5,267 nt of DNA from Alphaproteobacteria bacterium (GTDB taxonomy: Bacteria > Pseudomonadota > Alphaproteobacteria > Puniceispirillales > Puniceispirillaceae), in contig JAKMFG010000006.1 in assembly GCA_022425565.1 (NCBI GenBank), positions 1 to 5,267 on the forward strand, given 5' to 3'. This document shows positions 1 to 5,267 of this stretch, one piece after another. The number at the start of each line of letters is the position of its first letter. Within the stretch, counting starts at the first letter, position 1. The notes under the pieces were generated by a model. The model worked only from the letters and a program-made list of their open reading frames with translations, had not been told where the DNA came from and made no database searches. Made by a program: the position numbers and the translations under genes.

Positions 1-1059
1 AATGTCACGTCCGGAAAGTGGCACGCCGCACCGCGCCTCCAGAACAGCTGTAAGCATCGCCAGCCTGCTGCCATCCCAGCCAACGACATTGCGGCGGGGC
101 GAGGCGAGGGTGGACGGGGCGACAAGCGCCTCGATCTCAACCAGCACAGGCCGGCTGCCCTCGATGCCGGCGAACACGACCGCCCCGGTGACTTCGTCAC
201 GCCTGTCTGCAAGAAACAGTTCCGATGGGTTCGGAACTTCGGCGAGGCCGGTTTCGACCATTTCGAATACGCCGATTTCGTCGGTGGCGCCAAACCTGTT
301 CTTCACGCCACGAAGAATGCGGAAATGGTGCGATCGGTCCCCTTCGAAATAGAGGACAGTATCCACCATATGTTCAAGTACGCGCGGCCCGGCGATGGCG
401 CCGTCCTTGGTCACATGCCCGACGACGAGAAGCGCAACGTCGTGGCCCTTTGCGGCGCGGATCAGTTCCTGTGCCGAGGCGCGTACCTGGCTGACTGTTC
501 CCGGCGCCGAATCCAGTGTCGGCAGATACATCGTCTGAATGGAATCGATCACCACCACATCCGGCCCGTCTGGTCCGCCAAGCGAGGCGGCGATATCGCC
601 TGCATTTGTCACGGTCGCAAGCTCGACATTCGCCTCGCCAAGGCCGAGTCGGCGGGCCCGCATACGGACCTGTTCTGCAGATTCCTCGCCTGATACATAG
701 GCTGCACGAGCCCCCGTTGCGGCAAGCCTGCAGACAAGCTGTAGCAGCAATGTCGATTTGCCGATCCCCGGGTCACCGCCGATCAGCGTTGCCGATCCCT
801 TGACCAGCCCGCCGCCGGACACGCGGTCAAACTCGCCAAGCCCGGTTTTCATCCGTGGTGGTGGTGGTGTGTCGGTGCTTGTGGCCAGCGGTTGCATGTC
901 GATTCGCCGGCCGGCGACTTTCTTGCCGGGCCCGGATGGTGTCTCGATCCGTTCCTCGACAAGTGTGTTCCAGGCCCCGCAATGATCGCAGCGGCCTGAC
1001 CATTTGCGGTGCGCCCCGCCGCATTGCTGGCAGATATAGCTGACCGAGGATTTCGCCAT
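1..1059 (-). CDS. radA: DNA repair protein RadA/Sms, C-terminus cut by window edge
   Basis: RadA is a RecA-like, DnaB-like ATPase that helps process recombination intermediates and drives branch migration of D-loops in the cytoplasm. The reading frame starts with ATG at 1059 (MAKSSVSYICQQC) and stays open to base 1, giving 353 residues of a protein usually about 450-460 long. Visible parts, in order: a four-cysteine zinc finger (C10, C13, C24, C27); a short linker containing four prolines (about 65-68); Walker A GDPGIGKST at 95-103 with K101; the segment VSGEES at 122-127; Walker B VVVIDS at 168-173; the RadA-specific KNRFG motif at 253-257; and the start of the Lon-protease-like domain from about residue 275. 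The rest of that domain lies outside the window. The start codon overlaps the mlaF stop by one base, with a possible GGGG ribosome site 6 nt upstream (1066-1069), so translation is probably coupled. Identification is firm. The truncation comes from the window edge; no frameshift is seen. Confidence 0.97.
   Translation of the reverse strand, partial: MAKSSVSYICQQCGGAHRKWSGRCDHCGAWNTLVEERIETPSGPGKKVAGRRIDMQPLATSTDTPPPPRMKTGLGEFDRVSGGGLVKGSATLIGGDPGIGKSTLLLQLVCRLAATGARAAYVSGEESAEQVRMRARRLGLGEANVELATVTNAGDIAASLGGPDGPDVVVIDSIQTMYLPTLDSAPGTVSQVRASAQELIRAAKGHDVALLVVGHVTKDGAIAGPRVLEHMVDTVLYFEGDRSHHFRILRGVKNRFGATDEIGVFEMVETGLAEVPNPSELFLADRRDEVTGAVVFAGIEGSRPVLVEIEALVAPSTLASPRRNVVGWDGSRLAMLTAVLEARCGVPLSGRDI
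856..869. repeat. Short TGG triplet repeat inside radA
   Basis: Four perfect TGG units plus a partial fifth run along the plus strand. On the coding strand they are CCA codons for a run of four prolines in the linker between the RadA zinc finger and the ATPase core. Unit gain or loss would stay in frame and only change linker length. It is too short to call a true hypervariable microsatellite. Confidence 0.45.
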
Positions 1060-1877
1060 CAGTCGCCCCGTGCCTCGGCCTGCGCGGCCAAAGTCAACGG
1101 GCCGTCGGCAAGGCCATGCACGAACTGGTGCACTTCCGGGATACCGGTATCGTCCATTTCGGCGGCCGGGCCACACCAGATGATCACGCCGTTATGGACC
1201 ATCGCCACCTTGTCGGCGATCCGGCGGACCGATGCCATGTCGTGGCTGATGGTCAGCGCGGTGGCGCCAAGGCGCCTGACACTGTCGAGGATCAGCCTGT
1301 CGATGACGCCGCCGGTGATCGGGTCGAGGCCGGATGTCGGCTCGTCGAACAGCAGGATTTCAGGCTTGTCGGCGATGGCGCGCGCCAGCGCCACACGCTT
1401 CTGCATGCCGCCGGACAGCTCGGCTGGATACTGGTCGATCACATGTGCGGCGAGGCCAAGCTGTGTAATGGTCTCGGCCGCCAGATCACGTGCCTGCTGG
1501 CGTGTCATGGCCTGCTGCTGGCGGAGGCGGAAGGTGACATTCTCCCAGATCGGCAGCGAATCGAACAGCGCGCCGAACTGGAAGGTCATGCCAAACCGGC
1601 GGCGCATTGCTTCGAGCTGGTGGCGGCCAGCATGGATCATCTCCTTGCCATCGACCTTGATCGACCCGCCATCGGCGCGCAGCAGTCCCAGAAGGCATTT
1701 CAGCGTGACAGACTTGCCGCAACCGGACGTGCCAATGATGGCAAGCGATTCCTCTGCCGCGACCTCGATATCGATGCCGCGAAGAACCTGCTTGTCACCA
1801 AAGGATTTGGTGACGCCGCTCATTACAATTTTTGGTGTTGTGACCGTCGATGCGGATGTTTTTGCCTTGCTGCTCAT
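1059..1877 (-). CDS. mlaF: MlaF-type ABC transporter ATP-binding protein
   Basis: This is the cytoplasmic ATPase of an MCE/Mla-family transporter. In the family it works as a dimer with two MlaE permeases to move phospholipids between inner and outer membranes, or other hydrophobic substrates in related systems. The protein is 272 aa from ATG at 1877. Motifs in that numbering: Walker A GTSGCGKS 49-56, Q-loop Q100 in MTFQFGALF, signature LSGGMQKR 154-161, Walker B ILLFDEP 174-180, D-loop SGLD 182-185 and switch H212 in TISHDM. All catalytic elements are intact. The tail PEVHQFVHGLADGPL resembles the C-terminal extension of E. coli MlaF (QFIDGIADGP), which takes part in dimer contacts; this separates it from generic ABC ATPases. 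It follows the permease gene after 7 nt, and its TGA shares a base with the radA ATG. A longer frame from a TTG at 1922 would overlap mlaE by 38 nt and is less likely. The substrate cannot be read from the sequence. Confidence 0.93.
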   Translation of the reverse strand: MSSKAKTSASTVTTPKIVMSGVTKSFGDKQVLRGIDIEVAAEESLAIIGTSGCGKSVTLKCLLGLLRADGGSIKVDGKEMIHAGRHQLEAMRRRFGMTFQFGALFDSLPIWENVTFRLRQQQAMTRQQARDLAAETITQLGLAAHVIDQYPAELSGGMQKRVALARAIADKPEILLFDEPTSGLDPITGGVIDRLILDSVRRLGATALTISHDMASVRRIADKVAMVHNGVIIWCGPAAEMDDTGIPEVHQFVHGLADGPLTLAAQAEARGD

Positions 1878-1882
1878 GACCC

Positions 1883-1889
1883 GATCACC
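1883..1889 (-). promoter_or_regulatory. Ribosome binding site of mlaF, overlapping the mlaE stop codon
   Basis: On the minus strand the last codons of mlaE read GGG TGA TC. The GGTGATC within this matches the complement of the usual bacterial 16S rRNA 3' end (GGAGGTGATC) over seven bases. It ends 5 nt before the ATG at 1877 and contains the mlaE stop codon. This supports the ATG at 1877 as the mlaF start and suggests that ribosomes finishing mlaE restart on mlaF. The match lies in the distal part of the Shine-Dalgarno complement rather than the GGAGG core, so it is a moderate call. Confidence 0.5.
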
Positions 1890-2658
1890 CAAAGAACAGC
1901 GCTGTGACAAGATAATTGGCAATCAGGATCAGGATCGAGGAGGACACCACCGCATTTGTGGTGGCACGGCCGACACCTTCTGCCCCTCGACCCGAATGAT
2001 AGCCGTGATAGCAACCCATCAGCGCGATCAGAAAGCCGAATACGGCTGCCTTGATCAGGCCGAGCGTTACGTCAGAAAATTCCAGAAACTCCAGCGTACG
2101 GCTGAGATAGACAGACGGGTTGAATCCCAGCCGGTAGACGCCGACGAGGTAGCCGCCAAAGACACCGATCAGGTCGCCAACCAGTACAAGGAACGGAAGG
2201 CAGATGGTCCCGGCTACAATGCGCGGTGCCACCAGATACTGCATCGGGCGGGTGGACAGCGTATCCAGCGCATCGATCTGGTCCGTCACCCGCATGGTGC
2301 CGATCTCGGCAGCCATCGAGGCGCCGATGCGGCCGGCGACCATGAGGCCGGCAAGGACCGGTCCCAGTTCGCGCGTGACCGACAGCACAACAACTGTCGC
2401 CACCGTGTCTTCAGCCGAGAAGCGGGCAAAGCCCGTGTAGGACTGAAGCGCCAGAACCATACCGGAGAAGAGAGTCGTCAATCCGACCACGGGAAGCGAG
2501 AAATAGCCGATGTCAACAATCTGCCGGCCAAGCTGGCGAAGATAGAAGGGTGGCACAAAAGTCCAGCGGATGGCCGCCGCGGTGAACAGCGCGATACGCC
2601 CGATCGCTGCCAGGAAGGCGAGGCTTGTTCGGCCGATATTCTGAAGAAACGCGATCAT
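1885..2658 (-). CDS. mlaE: MlaE-type ABC transporter permease (MCE/Mla lipid transport)
   Basis: This is the inner-membrane permease of an MCE/Mla-type transporter, paired with the ATPase encoded immediately after it. The protein is 257 aa, close to the roughly 260 aa of E. coli MlaE. It starts at ATG 2658 with a possible GGGA site 6 nt upstream (2665-2668). The family core is clear: GMVLALQSYTGF at 66-77, then RELGPVLAGLMVAGRIGASMAAEIGTM at about 96-122, then the motif Q127-I-D-A-L with L138 region and P145-R. RATTNAVV at 231-238 and the end LVTALFFG match E. coli MlaE (RATTRTVV, VLTALMFG). Hydrophobic stretches at about 54-73, 88-110, 146-174, 196-218 and 236-256 indicate some five membrane segments after an amphipathic N-terminus. 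There is no fused N-terminal STAS domain, unlike some longer relatives. Neither an MCE-domain protein (MlaD), MlaC nor MlaB is encoded nearby. Family assignment is firm; whether the substrate is phospholipid is inferred. Confidence 0.94.
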   Translation of the reverse strand: MIAFLQNIGRTSLAFLAAIGRIALFTAAAIRWTFVPPFYLRQLGRQIVDIGYFSLPVVGLTTLFSGMVLALQSYTGFARFSAEDTVATVVVLSVTRELGPVLAGLMVAGRIGASMAAEIGTMRVTDQIDALDTLSTRPMQYLVAPRIVAGTICLPFLVLVGDLIGVFGGYLVGVYRLGFNPSVYLSRTLEFLEFSDVTLGLIKAAVFGFLIALMGCYHGYHSGRGAEGVGRATTNAVVSSSILILIANYLVTALFFG

Positions 2659-2678
2659 TCCTGGTCCCGGGCTGCATT

Positions 2679-2694
2679 GGTGCCACGCGGCACC
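2679..2694 (-). other. Hairpin in the alr-mlaE spacer
   Basis: The 45-nt spacer between the alr stop and the mlaE start holds a perfect 6-bp inverted repeat, GGTGCC-(4 nt)-GGCACC. Around it lie two copies of CCCGGG (2666-2671 and 2693-2698) that could pair with each other in a competing, longer stem. The copy next to mlaE contains most of the GGGA proposed as its ribosome site. No run of T follows on the minus strand, so it is not a typical intrinsic terminator. It could be an RNA-processing or attenuating element, or chance in GC-rich DNA. Confidence 0.4.
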
Positions 2695-2703
2695 CGGGTC
2701 AAT

Positions 2704-3900
2704 TTATGCCCCGGTTTGCCTCGTTTGACCACCCTTGAAGAACCGTTTCGGCCGTTGTCCAAGTTGGGTGAGGATCTCATAGCCTATGGTGCCGGCATCA
2801 TGCGCCATCTGCGCCAGGCCATAAGCCGGACCTAGAAGGGTTGCATAGCCCGCAGCATCCACCTTGTCCGCTTCAATATCCGTGACGTCGATCGTGATGC
2901 TGTCCATTGATACACGCCCGACAACAGGTGCCAGGTGTCCGGCGATCTCGACCTGTGCGCGGTTACCCAGGCTGCGCGGATATCCATCCGCATAGCCGAC
3001 GCCAACGGTGGCGATGCGCGAATCCCTGTCCAAGACATGGGTGCCGTTATAACCGACCGCGTCGCCGGCCAGCGCTGCGCGGTGCTGGAGGATGCGGGCC
3101 TGCCAGGTGACAGCTGGTGTCAGGGCAGCGGCCTGATCCATCTGGCTACCTTCGGCCCCAATACCGGCGGGATGCAGGCCGTAAAGGGCGATCCCGGGGC
3201 GGGTCATGTCAAAGCGATACTTTCCGCCGAGCAATGTGCCGCCACTGTTGCCAAGGCTGGCGGGAATGCCCGGAAACATGTCCCTAAGTTCCGTAAAGGC
3301 GGCAAGCTGGTGTGCGCTTGCCTTGTCATGCGGGTCTTCCGACGCTGTCAAATGGCTCATCAGCAGGCAGGGGGAGATGCCGCCAAGCGCATTCCTGCCA
3401 TCATCCCCGGGGTGGTTCATAATGGCCTTGAGATCGTCCATTTCTGCCCGGTCCAGCCCAAGCCTCGTCATGCCGGTATCAACATGGATGGCTGCGTTCC
3501 AAGCACGGCCCGAGGCGGCGAGCCTGCGCAGCTGTTCGATGGTGTTGATCACCGGATTAATCCGGAAGGTCTGGAAGTCGTCTTCCTGTCCGGGGTGACA
3601 GCCGCTGAGCGTAAAGATGCGTGTCTCGCTGTGGCCGGCGTGATCAAGCGTGCGCCTGATTGTGACGGCCTCGGCGAGGGACATCACAAAGAAGGTCCGG
3701 CATCCGGCATCCGCGAGGCATGGCGCCAGCGTCGCCGCCCCGAGGCCATATCCGTCTGCCTTGACTACGGCCGCCGTTTCAGTGGCATCGCCATTGCGCG
3801 AATCCAGCATGCGCCAGTTGCCTGTGATGGCGTCGATGTCGATGGTGATCTGGCTGTCTGCGGTGCCAAAATCAGGGCTGTCATCGCGCATGGAGACCAT
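2704..3900 (-). CDS. alr: Alanine racemase, biosynthetic (PLP-dependent)
   Basis: The enzyme interconverts L- and D-alanine in the cytoplasm using pyridoxal phosphate, supplying D-alanine for peptidoglycan. The protein is 398 aa, slightly longer than the usual 360-390. The N-terminal TIM-barrel carries the PLP lysine K47 in AVVKADGYGLGA, the segment HVDTGMTRLG (139-148, with R146 matching the conserved Arg), NSGG at 218-221 and TRPGIALYG at 233-241, which contacts the PLP phosphate. The C-terminal beta domain carries the catalytic tyrosine Y284 in DAVGYNGT, VGYADGYPR at 301-309, and VGRVSMDS at 327-334 with M332-D333. The position of the carbamylated lysine of the Geobacillus enzyme is H139 here. 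It starts 8 nt after the dnaB stop with no good Shine-Dalgarno sequence, so it is probably translated by coupling. M1 (3900) and M4 (3891) are both possible starts. I see no features marking it as the catabolic paralogue DadX, and the place beside dnaB favours the biosynthetic form. Confidence 0.96.
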   Translation of the reverse strand: MVSMRDDSPDFGTADSQITIDIDAITGNWRMLDSRNGDATETAAVVKADGYGLGAATLAPCLADAGCRTFFVMSLAEAVTIRRTLDHAGHSETRIFTLSGCHPGQEDDFQTFRINPVINTIEQLRRLAASGRAWNAAIHVDTGMTRLGLDRAEMDDLKAIMNHPGDDGRNALGGISPCLLMSHLTASEDPHDKASAHQLAAFTELRDMFPGIPASLGNSGGTLLGGKYRFDMTRPGIALYGLHPAGIGAEGSQMDQAAALTPAVTWQARILQHRAALAGDAVGYNGTHVLDRDSRIATVGVGYADGYPRSLGNRAQVEIAGHLAPVVGRVSMDSITIDVTDIEADKVDAAGYATLLGPAYGLAQMAHDAGTIGYEILTQLGQRPKRFFKGGQTRQTGA

Positions 3901-3908
3901 CCGGATTA

Positions 3909-5267
3909 TCAGAAGTGATCGGGAACCCGGCCGTCATCCGTCAGGTCGCTGAAGTGCGTGAAGCTCTTCTCGAAGTGAACATTGATGGAACCGACAGGGC
4001 CGTGGCGCTGTTTGGCGATGATGACTTCGGCCTTGTTCTCGGCGGCCTGCAGCCTCGCCATGAAAGCGTCGTTCTTGGCGTTGAACTGTTCTTCGGTCTC
4101 ACGGGCGTCGCGCTCCGGGTCCTTCTTGTTCAGGTAATATTCCTCGCGATAGATAAACAGCACGACGTCAGCATCCTGCTCGATTGACCCGGATTCCCGC
4201 AGGTCCGACAGGTTCGGGCGCTTGTCCTCGCGCTGCTCGACGGCACGTGACAGCTGCGAGAGCGCCAGCACCGGAACGTCCAGCTCCTTGGCAATGGCCT
4301 TCAGGGACCGGCTGATGTTGGAAATTTCCTGCACCCTGTTCTCGGACTTGACGCCAAGCTGCGGCGTTAGAAGCTGCAGATAGTCGACAACGATCAGGCC
4401 AAGCCCTCCGGTGCGCTTCATCCGGCGCGCACGGCTCGCCACCTGCGAGACCGACAGGGACGGCGTGTCGTCGATATAGAACGGTGCGACGGACAGCTGG
4501 TTGCTGACCTCTACCAGCCTGTCGAACTCCTCGGCGTTGAGATCACCTTGGCGGATGGCATTGGAATCAATTCTGGCGCGCTCGCTCAAGATACGCGTGC
4601 CGAGCTGTTCGGCCGACATCTCCAATGAGAAGAATGCCACCGGCCTTGCTTCCTCGCCGGTGCGCGTTGTGGTTGCCGAGTGGAAGGCCATGGTTGTCGC
4701 CAGCGCCGACTTGCCCATGCCGGGGCGACCGGCAAGGATGATCAGGTCTGACCGGTGAAGGCCGCCCATCTTGGCGTTTAGGTCGGTCAGGCCGGAGCTT
4801 ACGCCGGACAGGCCGCCATCTGACTTGCGCGCGATGGCAGCCATATTTACCGCTGCTGCCGTCACGCTCTCGAAACTGCGCAGGCCGGCTCCGGCCTCTC
4901 CACTCTCGGCAAGCTGGAACAGCTTGGCTTCCGCGGTTTCGATCTGGGTCGTGGCCGGAAGGTCGACATCGGGGTGGATGGCATCCTCGATCACGTCGTC
5001 GCCGATCCGGATCAGTTCGCGCCGCAGATGTGCCTCGTAAATGGTGACGGCATAGTCTGCCGACTGCGCAAGGCTGATCACGCCGTCGGCAAGTTCGCCC
5101 AGATAATCCTCGATGGCGCCGTCCGGCCCGTCGTCCGTGCCGCTGAAGAAGCTTTTCAGCGTGACCGGGTTCGCCAGCTGCCCACGGTCGATCATGCGCA
5201 TCATGGTAGCGAAGATACGGCCGTGGAGCGGATCATAGAAATGTTCCGCGCGCAGACGGTCGTCGAT
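3909..5267 (-). CDS. dnaB: Replicative DNA helicase DnaB, N-terminus cut by window edge
   Basis: DnaB is the hexameric 5'-3' helicase that unwinds the replication fork and recruits DnaG primase. The frame is open to the right edge: 21 more residues (IDDRLRAEHFYDPLHGRIF...) precede the methionine at 5204, and EHFYDPLHGRIF is typical DnaB N-terminal domain sequence, so 5204 is internal. The window holds 452 residues of a protein near 490-500. In window numbering: N-terminal helical domain to about 100, linker to about 140, then the RecA-type domain with Walker A GRPGMGKSA 180-188, catalytic E216 in SLEMS, Walker B LIVVDYLQLL 291-300, Q338 in LALSQLSR, R357 in RESGSIEQDADVV, and the arginine-finger region KQRHGPVG with R421. 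No intein is present at the Walker A or other conserved sites. A charged insertion of about 25-30 residues relative to E. coli DnaB lies at about 380-412. The gene ends in TGA 8 nt before alr. Confidence 0.97.
   Translation of the reverse strand: MDDRLRAEHFYDPLHGRIFATMMRMIDRGQLANPVTLKSFFSGTDDGPDGAIEDYLGELADGVISLAQSADYAVTIYEAHLRRELIRIGDDVIEDAIHPDVDLPATTQIETAEAKLFQLAESGEAGAGLRSFESVTAAAVNMAAIARKSDGGLSGVSSGLTDLNAKMGGLHRSDLIILAGRPGMGKSALATTMAFHSATTTRTGEEARPVAFFSLEMSAEQLGTRILSERARIDSNAIRQGDLNAEEFDRLVEVSNQLSVAPFYIDDTPSLSVSQVASRARRMKRTGGLGLIVVDYLQLLTPQLGVKSENRVQEISNISRSLKAIAKELDVPVLALSQLSRAVEQREDKRPNLSDLRESGSIEQDADVVLFIYREEYYLNKKDPERDARETEEQFNAKNDAFMARLQAAENKAEVIIAKQRHGPVGSINVHFEKSFTHFSDLTDDGRVPDHF

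Noticed and set aside
827..1024. A 65-codon minus-strand open frame inside radA
   Set aside because: It is out of frame with the RadA reading frame, which shows the zinc finger and linker in exactly this stretch.
1878..1922. Upstream TTG start for mlaF that would add 15 residues
   Set aside because: It overlaps mlaE by 38 nt and uses a rare start codon. The added residues do not look like the family's N-terminus, and the ATG at 1877 has a plausible ribosome site and sits 7 nt after the mlaE stop.
2659..2703. Intrinsic terminator after alr
   Set aside because: There is a GC-rich hairpin but no T-tract after it on the minus strand, and mlaE starts within the same short spacer, so transcription read-through is expected.
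1009..2835. A 608-codon open frame on the plus strand, antisense to mlaF, mlaE and the end of alr
   Set aside because: It crosses three well-supported minus-strand genes and their gaps. Its translation shows no recognisable domain and is rich in R, S, A and P, as expected from antisense frames in GC-rich coding DNA.
2935..3918. A 327-codon open frame on the plus strand, antisense to alr
   Set aside because: It runs against a complete alanine racemase with all catalytic residues in place, and its product has no recognisable motif. Stop-poor antisense frames are expected at this base composition.
5202..5204. Methionine at 5204 as the start of DnaB
   Set aside because: The same frame continues upstream to the window edge with characteristic DnaB sequence (EHFYDPLHGRIF), so the true start is outside the window.

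Overview
All five recognisable genes in this window lie on the minus strand and read right to left: dnaB (cut by the right edge), alr, an MlaE-type ABC permease, an MlaF-type ABC ATPase, and radA (cut by the left edge). Together they fill almost every base. The gaps are 8, 45 and 7 nt, followed by a 1-nt overlap. The arrangement looks like one co-transcribed chromosomal housekeeping cluster whose promoter lies beyond the right edge. I see no RNA gene, insertion sequence, CRISPR array, phage gene or sign of recent transfer, and no stretch over 50 nt without a gene.

The organism is most likely an alphaproteobacterium. The evidence is the GC-rich sequence with a GC-rich third codon position, the dnaB-alr-(x)-radA order familiar from that class, and a charged insertion near the C-terminus of DnaB of a kind I associate with alphaproteobacterial DnaB proteins. 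The Mla-type proteins also point to a Gram-negative cell with an outer membrane. I cannot support an assignment below class level.

Region by region: 3909-5267 is the replicative helicase DnaB, lacking only its first few dozen residues. 2704-3900 is a complete alanine racemase supplying D-alanine for peptidoglycan. 2659-2703 is a short spacer with a perfect 6-bp hairpin. 1885-2658 and 1059-1877 are the permease and ATPase of an MCE/Mla-type lipid transporter. 1-1059 is the first 353 residues of the RadA/Sms recombination ATPase.

The genes link chromosome replication (dnaB), recombination and repair (radA), and envelope building (alr, mlaEF). The two Mla genes form a tightly coupled pair and are probably made in fixed proportion. 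Their usual partners (the MCE-domain MlaD, periplasmic MlaC and STAS-domain MlaB) are absent here. This is an ordinary, well-conserved region. I found no undescribed system, and the findings below are modest observations on gene order, translational coupling and lineage-specific residues.
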